Assembly: GCA_964351865.1 (NCBI GenBank)
Contig: CAYGPJ010000002.1
Coordinates: forward strand, 1 to 64,000
Origin: JBCDJI01 sp964351865
Lineage (GTDB): Bacteria > Verrucomicrobiota > Verrucomicrobiia > Methylacidiphilales > JBCBYL01
Direction of reading: 5' to 3'
Length of the DNA stretch: 64,000 nt
Position numbers and translations under genes: made by a program. The notes below the pieces were generated by a model, which saw only the letters and a list, made by a program, of their open reading frames with translations, did no database searches and was not told the DNA's origin. Positions 16,566 through 25,867 of this stretch are shown here, one piece after another; position 1 is the first letter of the stretch; every line of letters starts with the position of its first letter.

Positions 16566-17318
16566 TCAAGCCACGGTCTCGCGGAGCGAGGCCTTCATGT
16601 AGTCGCGGTTCATGCGAGCGATGTGTTCCACGCCAATCTGCTTGGGGCAAACGGCTTCACATTCATACTGGTTGGTGCAACCACCGAAGCCTTCTTCATC
16701 CATTTGTGCCACCATCCGCAGCACACGGCGATCGCGCTCGGCTTGTCCTTGCGGCAGCAGAGCCAGATGAGAAACTTTAGCAGCGGTGAACAACATGGCT
16801 GAACCATTCTTACAAGCAGCCACACAGGCGCCACAACCAATACAGGCCGCCGCATCAAACGCATCATCTGCATCGGGCTTCGCAATAGGAATCGCATTAG
16901 CATCCGGAGCAGCACCGGTGTTAACCGACACATAACCTCCCGCCCGCTGAATCCGCTCGAAGGCACTGCGATCCACTACCAGATCACGCACTACCGGAAA
17001 CGGTTTGGATCTCCATGGTTCGATGGTAATGGTATCGCCATCCTTAAATCTGCGCATGTAAACCTGGCAACTGGCTACCGCCCGATCTGGTCCGTGCGGC
17101 ACCCCATTGATCACCAGCGAACACATGCCACAAATGCCTTCGCGGCAATCATGATCAAAGGCGATCGGTTCTTTGCCTGATTCAGTTAAATTTTCATTCA
17201 CCGTGTCGAGCATCTCGAGAAAAGACATCTCGGTATTCAGGTCTTTGGCATCATAGATTTCAAAGTGGCCTGCTTCTTTGCCGGGGTTTTCCCGCCAGAC
17301 TTTTAATTTAACGTCCAT
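16566..17318 (-). CDS. sdhB: Succinate dehydrogenase / fumarate reductase iron-sulfur subunit
   Basis: Carries electrons from SdhA to quinone through three clusters. The [2Fe-2S] ligands lie in CREGICGMCS with a later Cys, and the [4Fe-4S]/[3Fe-4S] ligands in CIGCGACVAACK and the late CEAVCPKQ. The arrangement and length 250 match the subunit paired with diheme SdhC of the epsilonproteobacterial/Bacteroidetes type. ATG 17318 overlaps the sdhA stop as TAATG. It is the last gene of sdhC-sdhA-sdhB. Confidence 0.95.
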   Translation of the reverse strand: MDVKLKVWRENPGKEAGHFEIYDAKDLNTEMSFLEMLDTVNENLTESGKEPIAFDHDCREGICGMCSLVINGVPHGPDRAVASCQVYMRRFKDGDTITIEPWRSKPFPVVRDLVVDRSAFERIQRAGGYVSVNTGAAPDANAIPIAKPDADDAFDAAACIGCGACVAACKNGSAMLFTAAKVSHLALLPQGQAERDRRVLRMVAQMDEEGFGGCTNQYECEAVCPKQIGVEHIARMNRDYMKASLRETVA

Positions 17319-19252
17319 TATTTGTAGCTCCTGGTAGACATTTTAACTTCTTCGTATTCGAGGTTTTCTTTGTGTAACTCATGGGGCACGCCTTCGCCTT
17401 TCCACTCCCAAGCCGCCACGTAAGAGTAGTCGTCATCGTTGCGTAACGCTTCGCCATCCTGGGTTTGATATTCACCACGGAAGTGTCCCCCACATGACTC
17501 TTCACGATCGAGTGAATCACGGGCAATCAGTTCTCCCAGCTCAATAAAGTCAGCAACCCGGCCTGCGCGTTCCAGCGACTGGTTCAGATCGTCACACTCA
17601 CCTGGCACATTGACATTGTTCCAAAATTCTTCACGCAATTTAGGCAGTAGCTCGAGGACTTTTTCCAGACCTTCTTTCCGGCGTTCCATGCCGCAGTAGT
17701 CCCACATGAGTTGACCCAATTCACGGTGAAGTGAATTGACCGTGCGTTTACCTTTAATATTGAGCAGCTTCTCAATTCTTTCGTTCACCTCTTTCTCCAC
17801 CTGATCAAATTCAGGGGCGTCAGTAGTGACGGTCGCCGGATTGTTGGCTCCGATGTAGTTGCCTAGCGTGTGCGGGATGACAAAGTATCCGTCGGCTAAG
17901 CCCTGCATCAGCGCACTGGCCCCCAGGCGGTTGGCTCCATGATCGGAGAAATTCGCCTCTCCCATCACGAAGAGCCCGGGAATGTTGCTCATCAGATTGT
18001 AATCCACCCAGAGTCCCCCCATGGTATAATGAATGGCAGGATAAATCATCATTGGCGTCTCATAGGCAATCTCACCAGTAATCTCATGGTACATGTCGAA
18101 GAGGTTGCCATAACGTTCCGCAACCTTGTCTTTACCCAGACGCTCGATCGCATCGCTGAAATCCAGATAAACGCCTAGTCCGGTCGGGGCAATGCCACGT
18201 CCGTCATCGCAAGCTTCTTTCGCGGCACGTGAAGAAATGTCACGCGGGGCCAAATTCCCGAAGCTCGGATACTTACGCTCAAGATAATAGTCGCGATCCT
18301 CTTCAGCAACGTCCTTCGGATGCATTTCTTTGTTACGCAGTTTTGCGGCGACTTCCTTGCTCTTAGGCACCCAGACGCGGCCATCATTACGCAGCGACTC
18401 GGACATCAAGGTCAGTTTCGACTGGTAGTCTCCGGAAACCGGAATGCAAGTCGGGTGAATCTGCGCATAGCAAGGGTTGGCGAATAATGCACCACGTCGA
18501 TGTGCACGCCAACAGGCAGTAGCATTGGAGCCACGCGCATAGGTCGAGAGATTCCATACATTCCCATATCCCCCGGTAGCCAGTATCACCGCATGGGCGG
18601 CATGGCGGGTAATTTTACCCGTCACCAGATTACGCACAATAATTCCGCGTGCTTCCCCATTCACCAACACCAGATCCAACATTTCGCTGCGGGTATGCAT
18701 CGTCACTTGACCGGCATCGATTTGACGATTCAAGGCCGAATAAGCACCCAAAAGCAACTGCTGACCGGTCTGGCCCCGGGCGTAGAAGGTACGGGACACC
18801 TGAGCACCACCGAAAGAACGGTTATCGAGTAACCCCCCGTATTCACGGGCAAAAGGCACCCCTTGAGCGACACATTGGTCGATAATGTTCACACTGACTT
18901 CCGCCAAGCGGTGAACATTCGACTCCCGAGCTCGGAAGTCACCTCCCTTGACAGTGTCGTAAAAGAGCCGATGCACACTATCACCATCATTTTTATAGTT
19001 CTTCGCAGCATTGATCCCGCCCTGAGCAGCAATACTGTGGGCACGACGCGGGCTGTCCTGGAAACAGAAACAATCGACGTTGTAACCGAGTTCTCCCAAG
19101 CTGGCCGCGGCAGAGGCTCCTGCCAATCCACTTCCGACAACAATGATGTTGTATTTGCGTTTGTTGGCTGGATTCACCAGCTTCATGTCGCGTTTGTAAT
19201 TCGTCCACTTATCAGCGAGTGGCCCTGAGGGAATTTTTGAATCGAGGTTCAT
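17318..19252 (-). CDS. sdhA: Succinate dehydrogenase / fumarate reductase flavoprotein subunit
   Basis: Oxidises succinate to fumarate at a covalently bound FAD. The Rossmann motif GSGLAGASAAASLGELGY, the FAD-linking His region RRAHSIAAQGGINAA and the active-site HPTCIPVSGDYQSK region are present. Length 644 fits the group paired with diheme SdhC. It lies 19 bp after sdhC and overlaps sdhB by one base, so the three subunits are surely cotranscribed. Confidence 0.96.
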   Translation of the reverse strand: MNLDSKIPSGPLADKWTNYKRDMKLVNPANKRKYNIIVVGSGLAGASAAASLGELGYNVDCFCFQDSPRRAHSIAAQGGINAAKNYKNDGDSVHRLFYDTVKGGDFRARESNVHRLAEVSVNIIDQCVAQGVPFAREYGGLLDNRSFGGAQVSRTFYARGQTGQQLLLGAYSALNRQIDAGQVTMHTRSEMLDLVLVNGEARGIIVRNLVTGKITRHAAHAVILATGGYGNVWNLSTYARGSNATACWRAHRRGALFANPCYAQIHPTCIPVSGDYQSKLTLMSESLRNDGRVWVPKSKEVAAKLRNKEMHPKDVAEEDRDYYLERKYPSFGNLAPRDISSRAAKEACDDGRGIAPTGLGVYLDFSDAIERLGKDKVAERYGNLFDMYHEITGEIAYETPMMIYPAIHYTMGGLWVDYNLMSNIPGLFVMGEANFSDHGANRLGASALMQGLADGYFVIPHTLGNYIGANNPATVTTDAPEFDQVEKEVNERIEKLLNIKGKRTVNSLHRELGQLMWDYCGMERRKEGLEKVLELLPKLREEFWNNVNVPGECDDLNQSLERAGRVADFIELGELIARDSLDREESCGGHFRGEYQTQDGEALRNDDDYSYVAAWEWKGEGVPHELHKENLEYEEVKMSTRSYK

Positions 19253-19271
19253 GGAAGTCAGTAGATTAGAG

Positions 19272-19958
19272 TTAAGAAATCAGTTTCAGCACCACCGCAA
19301 CCGGCACAGCACTCATGCCTAGAAAAATAACGATGGATAGCCCTTTAGCGGCGAGGTTTAACAGGTTCGCGTTATTCTTGGTGCGCAAACCCAGCGATTG
19401 AAACATGCTCGAAACGCCGTGACTGAGGTGCATGCACAGCAGTCCGACTGAAATAACGTAAAAGGCGGAGATCCAGACGTTCGAAAAACCATTGATGACC
19501 ATGGTGTAAACATCCGGCACCATCTTGCCATCCAAAGGTGCCATTAAGTCGTGGTATTCGGGATGGGTCACTTTTGCGGTGAAATGCAGAATGTGATAAA
19601 TCAGAAAAGCCAGCACGATCACGCCGCTATACTTCATCGTGCGCGAGGCGTAACTGGCTTGCACCGTGGACTCATCCGTATAGCCAACCGGCCGAGCCTT
19701 GCGATTATCCATTACTAGAGAAATAGCAGCCGCAATGTGTAACACCACGAGTGCTAGCAGTCCCAACCGGAATCCCCAAAGCACTTCCGCGCTCGACTTT
19801 AATAAGACAGCGTAATGATTCAGAGTGTCCTGCCCTAGGAATATTTGCAGGTTACCCAGCATGTGAATGATGATGAAACCCACCAGGCCAATTCCGGTGA
19901 TTCCCATGATGTATTTTCGACCTAAAGTAGAGGTGAGTAATTGAAAAATTTTATTCAT
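19272..19958 (-). CDS. sdhC: Succinate dehydrogenase cytochrome b558 subunit (diheme, five-helix type)
   Basis: The membrane anchor. Five hydrophobic spans are visible, with histidines placed for two hemes (IIIHMLGN, VLHIAAA, IYHILHF, MHLSHG). This single-subunit diheme anchor is the type found in Bacillus, Wolinella and Bacteroidetes, where quinone chemistry can be coupled to membrane potential. I chose ATG 19958, which gives MNKIFQLLTSTLGRKY; an upstream TTG would add 25 unlikely residues. First gene of sdhCAB. Confidence 0.92.
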   Translation of the reverse strand: MNKIFQLLTSTLGRKYIMGITGIGLVGFIIIHMLGNLQIFLGQDTLNHYAVLLKSSAEVLWGFRLGLLALVVLHIAAAISLVMDNRKARPVGYTDESTVQASYASRTMKYSGVIVLAFLIYHILHFTAKVTHPEYHDLMAPLDGKMVPDVYTMVINGFSNVWISAFYVISVGLLCMHLSHGVSSMFQSLGLRTKNNANLLNLAAKGLSIVIFLGMSAVPVAVVLKLIS

Positions 19959-19998
19959 ACGATGTGCTAATAGACGGTGATATCCAACGCTTCGATAC

Positions 19999-20024
19999 CT
20001 TATAAATAAACTGACCAATGTCAA
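19999..20024 (-). promoter_or_regulatory. Possible promoter for sdhCAB
   Basis: On the minus strand a perfect TTGACA (20024-20019) is followed by TATAAG (20004-19999), 41 bp before the sdhC ATG. The 14-bp spacer is shorter than the 16-18 bp optimum, so the -10 assignment is doubtful although the -35 box is strong. Confidence 0.35.
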
Positions 20025-20163
20025 AGAAATCAACCCACAAGATGCTTAATTATAAGTTGCCCTCGCAGGTAGAAAGCAGGCCTTATTGAAAAAGGACTCC
20101 AGACAAGAATTCGTCTCAATAAACAACTAAAAAACACTGATCAGTTGAGATCTATTCTTTATA

Positions 20164-20838
20164 TTACGCCTCTAGATTAAGTGCTATGGTATCCAATCCG
20201 TGATTGGGTCGAATTACCCGGTAAAAATGCCAACCTGCCTGTTCCGCTCCCACTTGATCGCAATCGACATCATCCCCAATCAATAAGAAATGCTTAACAT
20301 CATGCGAGACTGATTTTTCGGCAATGTGAAAAACCTCCTGAGCTGGCTTCGCGACCCCCACTTCACCAGAGATGATAATCGAATCAAAATATTCGGCCAG
20401 TTGATGTCCTTTTAAAACAGGGCGAAGTCGTTCGTCCCAGTTAGATAGAATACCGCAGGTTATTTGATGGTCTCGCAACCAATTCAACAATTCCCATGCA
20501 TCCGGATAGACTCGCCACATCCCCGGCAGCTCAAAGGCACGGTAAACCGATTCAAAATAATCATCAAAAGGAAGCCTTTCTCCCCCACCCGCGTGATCCC
20601 AACTTTTTTGAACGACCCGCTTCCACCAGCTCTTCTCATCACGGGTTGGCCCCGCAGCGTTGGCGGGAATTTTAAGTTGCTTCCATGCTGCTCTAAATCC
20701 CGCATCTAAAGCAACGAGGTCCGCCTGAACTCCATAGTGACGCGCGATATCGGCATACACCTGGCCTACCGGCATGCGGGGAGCCAACAGAGTGTGCCCG
20801 GCATCGAAAAAAACCGCCCAGGTCTGATCGAGTTTCAC
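20164..20838 (-). CDS. HAD-superfamily hydrolase (REG-2/HDHD3-like)
   Basis: A phosphatase-like HAD protein of 224 residues. Motif I reads FFDAGHTLL, motif II ILSNWDERL, motif III around GVAKPAQEVF and motif IV LLIGDDVDCD. The nucleophile Asp is kept, but the second Asp of the usual DxD is Gly, as happens in some REG-2-like members. The substrate is unknown. GTG 20838 overlaps the folC stop by 4 bp (GTGA), so it is translationally coupled to folC and may be a house-cleaning phosphatase. Confidence 0.82.
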   Translation of the reverse strand: MKLDQTWAVFFDAGHTLLAPRMPVGQVYADIARHYGVQADLVALDAGFRAAWKQLKIPANAAGPTRDEKSWWKRVVQKSWDHAGGGERLPFDDYFESVYRAFELPGMWRVYPDAWELLNWLRDHQITCGILSNWDERLRPVLKGHQLAEYFDSIIISGEVGVAKPAQEVFHIAEKSVSHDVKHFLLIGDDVDCDQVGAEQAGWHFYRVIRPNHGLDTIALNLEA

Positions 20839-22145
20839 CCGTTGAGCTCCGGTTGGAATGCCTGACTACGCATTTGCGCCAGCACTTCACCTGCCAGATA
20901 CAGCGATCCACAAATCAAATAGCGGTTCGACTGCACTCCAGTTGAAAAATTCTCGATAACTCCTGCAACGGTGCCTACCTCGATCTGCAACTGCCCGAGA
21001 CCAGCCAATGCCGCACGAAGTTCAGACTCACTGGCGGCACGTGAATCTGCCACCGGTAAAATCACCAGCCGTTGACACCCCGATACCAGTTGCTCCAGCG
21101 CCTTGATAAACTCGGGAGACAGCTTGTCTCGCAAACAACCAAACGCGATGGCATCCGGTTTTTCATTATAGAATTCATTCCAGGTCTTGTTTAAGTCATC
21201 CAGGGCATTGGAATTATGCGCCCCATCCAGAATAATTTCCGGAAAGCCAGACCTACTAATTCGTTGAAAGCGTGCAGGCCAACTGGTCTGCTTGAATCCT
21301 GCCGCGATCGCTTCATCACTGATCTGCATCCCTTGCTGTTGCAATAAGCCAATCGTTTCATGCACCACTGCTGCATTGCTCATCTGCGCATGTGAAGCCA
21401 GACCGAGCTCCCACTGTCGACCGGCACCCTCGACGCGTCGCGTCACTGAATCGGGATTCACCCCAAGGCTGCGCCAGTTGCCGGCATAACGAACCTCTGA
21501 ATTACTAGCTTCCGCTTTTCCCCGGATCACCGCAGCGCATGCTTCACTCACATCCCCCAACACGACTGGCCGATGGGGTTTAATAATTCCCGCCTTCTCA
21601 GCCGCAATGGCTTCTAACGTGTCGCCAAGCAGATCCTGATGATCCCATCCGATCGAGGTAATCACCGAAACCACCGGATCCACGACATTTGTTGAATCCA
21701 ATCGACCACCTAATCCCGTCTCAATCACCGCAATGTCTACCTCCGCCTGACGAAAGTAAGCAAATGCCAAGGCGTTGGTGGCTTCAAAAAACGTCGGCTC
21801 ACATCCTTGCGGCTTGAGATCATTCAAATGGCATTCCAATTCATTCACCCGTGTCAACAGGTCTACATCCGAGATCGCCTGCCCGTCGATGCGGATGCGT
21901 TCGTTGAAGGCAACCAAGTGAGGTGAGGTAAATGCGGCACAACGAATCCCTGACTGCCGAAAAATCGACTCCAGCATCGCCACCACCGAGCCCTTGCCGT
22001 TGGTGCCTGCGACGTGAATTACTGGATAGGCAAATTGGGGCGAGCCGTAGGCGCGACACAACAGCTCCATATTTTCCAACCCCAACTTGATGCCGGATTG
22101 GCGGAGACCATAGAGAAACTGAACCGCTTCTCTGACTGTTTTCAC
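20835..22145 (-). CDS. folC: Folylpolyglutamate synthase / dihydrofolate synthase
   Basis: Adds glutamate to dihydropteroate and to folates. A Mur-ligase-type fold with VAGTNGKGSVVAML (P-loop), ETGLGGRLDSTNV, ITSIGWDHQDLLG and LDGAHN is clear. Length 436 is normal. The start is GTG 22145, 48 bp after accD; the accD-folC pairing is common in bacteria. It overlaps the HAD hydrolase downstream by 4 bp. Confidence 0.93.
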   Translation of the reverse strand: MKTVREAVQFLYGLRQSGIKLGLENMELLCRAYGSPQFAYPVIHVAGTNGKGSVVAMLESIFRQSGIRCAAFTSPHLVAFNERIRIDGQAISDVDLLTRVNELECHLNDLKPQGCEPTFFEATNALAFAYFRQAEVDIAVIETGLGGRLDSTNVVDPVVSVITSIGWDHQDLLGDTLEAIAAEKAGIIKPHRPVVLGDVSEACAAVIRGKAEASNSEVRYAGNWRSLGVNPDSVTRRVEGAGRQWELGLASHAQMSNAAVVHETIGLLQQQGMQISDEAIAAGFKQTSWPARFQRISRSGFPEIILDGAHNSNALDDLNKTWNEFYNEKPDAIAFGCLRDKLSPEFIKALEQLVSGCQRLVILPVADSRAASESELRAALAGLGQLQIEVGTVAGVIENFSTGVQSNRYLICGSLYLAGEVLAQMRSQAFQPELNG

Positions 22146-22193
22146 TTTAACGAAATAATGAAACCCGAAGGCTGATTTACAGAATGGAGGTGA

Positions 22194-23057
22194 TTAAGCC
22201 GGGCAGAGATACTTTAAGACATCAATCAGGGTCTGTCGCATTTCTTTCCGACCGACAATTCGATCAATCAATCCATGCTCACTCAAAAATTCTGCAGTTT
22301 GAAATCCTTTCGGTAGATCCTGCCGTGTTGTCTCTTTGATGACGCGTGGTCCGGCGAAGCCGATCATCGCCTTCGGTTCTGCCAAGATCAGATCCCCGAG
22401 GGTGGCGAAACTGGCAGTCACACCGCCGGTTGTCGGATTAGTCAAAACTGAGATATACGGAATGTTATCATCTTTGAGTCGCGCCAAAGCCGCGCTGGTT
22501 TTGGCCATTTGCATCAAACTGAAAATACCCTCTTCCATCCGCGCTCCACCGGAGGCACAAAAAACAATCACAGGGCACTTTTGCTTCAGCCCTACTTCGA
22601 TCGCCCGGGTAATTTTTTCTCCCGCCACGGCTCCCATACTTCCAGCCGCGAATCTAAAGTCCATCAGCGCAAAGGAACAGAGCTTACCTTCCAATTTACC
22701 TGTGCCGGAAATAACGCTGTCGTTCAGGCCCGTCAGTTTGCGGTAACGTTTGATTTTTTCTTCGTAGCTTTTGAGTGCCTTGAATTTCAGCTTATCAACG
22801 GCCTGCATGTCCGCATCAAACTCACGAAACGATCCCTCATCACATAAAGCAAAAATACGATCATATGAACTGATGTGCATGTGGTGTTCACAATGCGGAC
22901 AGGTGCGCAGATTGCTTTCCAGCTCTTTGTGAAACAATACTTCCCCACAATGAGGGCACTTGGTCCACAGTCCCTCAGGGATTTCTCGCTTCTTCGCACG
23001 GCGAGGATTCTCTCCTACCTGCTTTGGTTTTCCAAAATTTTTATTCATAACATCCAT
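22194..23057 (-). CDS. accD: Acetyl-CoA carboxylase carboxyltransferase subunit beta
   Basis: With AccA it transfers the carboxyl group from biotin to acetyl-CoA, making malonyl-CoA for fatty acids. The N-terminal zinc ribbon (C34, C37, C53, C56 in CPHCGEV and CPHCEHH) is intact. The crotonase-type core shows ASGGARMEEGIFSLMQMAKT and PTTGGVTASFATLGD. Length 287 is normal. Two ATGs (23057, 23048) are possible. It starts 4 bp after the comF stop, so comF-accD-folC-HAD form an operon. Confidence 0.94.
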   Translation of the reverse strand: MDVMNKNFGKPKQVGENPRRAKKREIPEGLWTKCPHCGEVLFHKELESNLRTCPHCEHHMHISSYDRIFALCDEGSFREFDADMQAVDKLKFKALKSYEEKIKRYRKLTGLNDSVISGTGKLEGKLCSFALMDFRFAAGSMGAVAGEKITRAIEVGLKQKCPVIVFCASGGARMEEGIFSLMQMAKTSAALARLKDDNIPYISVLTNPTTGGVTASFATLGDLILAEPKAMIGFAGPRVIKETTRQDLPKGFQTAEFLSEHGLIDRIVGRKEMRQTLIDVLKYLCPA

Positions 23058-23061
23058 TGCT

Positions 23062-23727
23062 CTAAAAATTGCCGCCGCGTGCTACCGTCAACACAAACAC
23101 ATCTTCAGCTCCGGCCTGCTTTAATTGCCGGGCACATGCGTTTACGGTCGAACCAGTAGTCAGCACGTCATCTATTATTAGCAACCGCTTACCCCTGACG
23201 TCAAATGCCCTCTTTTTTAATATAAATGCAGTCCGGCAATTGTTCAGGCGCTCTTTACGCGTTAAAGAGGCCTGCACCTCGGTGTTTTTCTGTCGCCTCA
23301 GCACATCTTTGATTGGAATTCCACTGTGCCGCGACACGTATCGGGCAAGTTCGCGGGCCTGATTAAACCCGCGTTTCCAGAAACGCCGCCAGTGCAGGGG
23401 CACCGGAACGATGGCATCAATGTCTTCATCAGAGTAAAAGGTCTCATACCCCTCCACCAGCCAACTGCCCAGTTGCGGCAAGCGATGCCAGTGACTGCTG
23501 TATTTGCATTGATGTATCCAATCCAGCACATCGGCCTCTGCTCGATAAGCCGCCCGCGCCTTATGAATATACCAGGTACGTCCGCTGCAGTTGGAGCATC
23601 CGTAAGGATTCGTAATTTCCCCTGCCGCAGGCTCTCCACACAATTCACAAAAGGGAAATTCAATGCGGCGGCAAACCTGCGGTGACGGATCTGGCGGATA
23701 AATGAGATCAAGAATGACGTGCCACAC
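23062..23727 (-). CDS. comF: ComF-family protein (zinc finger plus phosphoribosyltransferase fold)
   Basis: Related to the competence helicase partner ComFC. A four-cysteine zinc finger (C27, C30, C44, C47) precedes a phosphoribosyltransferase domain with the PRPP-loop LLIIDDVLTTGSTVNACARQ. In naturally competent bacteria ComFC works with ComFA in DNA uptake. Other competence genes are not in this window, so a role in competence is only family-based. Start GTG 23727 overlaps the CPBP protease stop by 20 bp. Confidence 0.86.
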   Translation of the reverse strand: MWHVILDLIYPPDPSPQVCRRIEFPFCELCGEPAAGEITNPYGCSNCSGRTWYIHKARAAYRAEADVLDWIHQCKYSSHWHRLPQLGSWLVEGYETFYSDEDIDAIVPVPLHWRRFWKRGFNQARELARYVSRHSGIPIKDVLRRQKNTEVQASLTRKERLNNCRTAFILKKRAFDVRGKRLLIIDDVLTTGSTVNACARQLKQAGAEDVFVLTVARGGNF

Positions 23728-24592
23728 CAGGCAAAGGTCCTTTCATCAGCCACCACAACAAGCCCAATAAAAATACCCAGGCGGCGATCCCGTCCAACGG
23801 ATGCCCGCCCCAAAGTAAGCCGGAGGCCTCAGCCGTAGCATCGCTGATCCGGTTATTGCTCTTAATGCCGCAGACCCATCCGGCATGCAGGCCAATCGGG
23901 AGCCACAGGCTGCCCGTCCTGAGCGCAGCCACCGCCAGACACAAACCTACCAGCCATAACCCAATCCATCGTTGCACCACTTCGGCCGGATCCAGAAACT
24001 GTCGCCCCAGGTCCGACCACATCTGCCAGCCACTCATACCTGTCACCGAACCGGGCAAATGCTCAGCATGCGGAAAATGTACCAGCGCAAAAAACACCGA
24101 ACCGATCAACACCACCCCGACCAGATGTCGCTCAGAGAGCTGCCGGAGCGAGAGACATAAGCCGCCGCGAAAAATAAATTCTTCAATCAACCCCACCGCT
24201 AGACCCGACAGAATATAACCGCCAAATCGTTCTGGCGTCAGTTCCCAGTTCCATTCCCTCGCTCCAACGACTACATGCAGTCCCCCCAATAAAGCCACAT
24301 GAACCACTCCAATCAACCAACCATAAAGCAACCCTTTCCACCAACCCTGTTCACGCTGTAATCCCAGTGATTGCAAAGAGAATGCCCGCAACAGCTTCAA
24401 CCAGGGAATCAGACACACCACCGCCGCAATCATCAAAACCCGGTTGAAGACACGCTTGAATGGCCAGCGATCCGGTGCGAGAGAATCCACCCACTCAAAG
24501 GCAACAGGACTCAAGACCGCGCTGATGAGAATCACCGCCAGCAGAAAGACGGGAATTCCCAGCAGAAAAATTCTGAACGGGCGCTGATCCAT
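23708..24592 (-). CDS. CPBP-family intramembrane glutamic protease
   Basis: About 294 residues with roughly seven hydrophobic spans. The family motifs are present: EEFIFRGG near residue 135, FALVHFPHA, and LPIGLHAGW late. These motifs define Abi/CPBP (Rce1-like) intramembrane proteases. Their substrates in bacteria are mostly unknown, and some members give immunity to bacteriocins. I placed the start at ATG 24592 (MDQRPFRIFLLG). The longer frame to 24775 would run into the divergent manC coding region. Confidence 0.83.
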   Translation of the reverse strand: MDQRPFRIFLLGIPVFLLAVILISAVLSPVAFEWVDSLAPDRWPFKRVFNRVLMIAAVVCLIPWLKLLRAFSLQSLGLQREQGWWKGLLYGWLIGVVHVALLGGLHVVVGAREWNWELTPERFGGYILSGLAVGLIEEFIFRGGLCLSLRQLSERHLVGVVLIGSVFFALVHFPHAEHLPGSVTGMSGWQMWSDLGRQFLDPAEVVQRWIGLWLVGLCLAVAALRTGSLWLPIGLHAGWVCGIKSNNRISDATAEASGLLWGGHPLDGIAAWVFLLGLLWWLMKGPLPGVARHS

Positions 24593-24686
24593 ACGGCAAC
24601 AAGCTGCCAGAAGCGTCCTGCTCAGACAATAGATGTTTTTAGAACCTGCTATTGATGTATCCCGAATGTTCCAACATATTCTTTCA

Positions 24687-25754
24687 ATGAGTTTACCCGA
24701 AAATACCCATATTTTTATCATGGCCGGCGGCAGTGGCGAAAGGTTCTGGCCGCTTAGTCGTAAAACCACCCCCAAGCAATTACTGCGTCTCTTCTCAGAT
24801 GAGTCTCTCCTCGGGGAAACCGTTCAGCGCGTTAAGTCGCTGGTGCCGGAAGAACAACTTATCATTCTGACGAATGCCGCCCAGGTCGAAGCCACGCAAG
24901 CCGCGCTACCCGCTTTTCCTGCCGCACAAATTATCGGTGAACCTGCCAAACGCGACACGGCCCCTGCCGCCGCATTAGCTACCGCTTTCGCCTACCGCCA
25001 AAATAAAGAAGCCACCGTCATTCTATTACCTGCAGATCAACTGATCAAAAACGTAGCAGCCTTCCAACATAACCTGACGGATGTGGCGACCCGCGCAGCT
25101 AGTAGCCACTCGTTACTGACACTCGCGATTGAGCCTAAGTTTGCTTCCACCGGATTTGGTTATCTGGAATTGGGTGATTCTGTCTGCACCGGTGAGCATC
25201 AAACCGATATCTTCAAAGTGACTCGCTTTGTAGAAAAACCAGATCTGGCTCACGCCGAGTCCTATCTAGCTGCCGGCAACTATGCCTGGAATGCGGGCAT
25301 GTTCGCATGGAGCGCTCAGGCTTTTCTGAAGATTGCTGACGAACACTGCCCGGAGCTCTCTGAATTCATTCGAAACTTTCCACAAGGAGATTGCACCACT
25401 TATCTTCAAGAGGCTTTCACTAACTTGCCAAAAATATCTGTGGATTACGCCATCATGGAAAAGGCTGCTTCCGTCGAAGCTGCCAAAGCCGTTTTTGACT
25501 GGGACGATGTGGGGGCCTGGACTGCCTTGCCGGATCACTTGGAAAAAGACGACCATAACAATGCCTTGCGCGGCAGTACCTCCACTTTGGATGCTAAGGG
25601 GAATATTCTCTTTTCTACCGGAAGGCATATTGCCGTATGCGGCGCCAGTGACCTGGTCGTCGTGGAAACCAAGGATGCCGTTCTGGTCTGTCATAAAGAC
25701 CAGGTTCAAATGATTAAAAACCTCCTGCCGGGATTGCCGGAGCAACTGCTGTGA
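24687..25754 (+). CDS. manC: Mannose-1-phosphate guanylyltransferase
   Basis: Makes GDP-mannose from mannose-1-phosphate and GTP for polysaccharides or glycans. The nucleotidyltransferase motif IMAGGSGERFWPLSR is at the N-terminus, with FVEKPDLAHAESYL and WNAGMFAW in the middle. Length about 355 is that of the single-domain type without a phosphomannose isomerase domain. Three in-frame ATGs exist (24633, 24666, 24687). I chose 24687 because it gives the short leader normal for the family. It is divergent from the CPBP gene. Confidence 0.88.
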   Translation: MSLPENTHIFIMAGGSGERFWPLSRKTTPKQLLRLFSDESLLGETVQRVKSLVPEEQLIILTNAAQVEATQAALPAFPAAQIIGEPAKRDTAPAAALATAFAYRQNKEATVILLPADQLIKNVAAFQHNLTDVATRAASSHSLLTLAIEPKFASTGFGYLELGDSVCTGEHQTDIFKVTRFVEKPDLAHAESYLAAGNYAWNAGMFAWSAQAFLKIADEHCPELSEFIRNFPQGDCTTYLQEAFTNLPKISVDYAIMEKAASVEAAKAVFDWDDVGAWTALPDHLEKDDHNNALRGSTSTLDAKGNILFSTGRHIAVCGASDLVVVETKDAVLVCHKDQVQMIKNLLPGLPEQLL

Positions 25755-25867
25755 GTTCACCCCAGATTTGCGGCTGCCTTTTCACCTTGTGTCGCCCCTT
25801 TCAGAAGATATAAATATCAAGCATGTATTAACAGGGAAACCTCGTCGATACGGACTTATTTAATATC

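Noticed and set aside
17308..17526. Small antisense-type frames within sdhA and the other conserved genes
   Set aside because: They lie inside long, highly conserved reading frames and lack their own starts or family motifs.
24593..24775. N-terminal extension of the CPBP protease
   Set aside because: It would overlap the start of divergent manC and adds a sequence without CPBP-like character.
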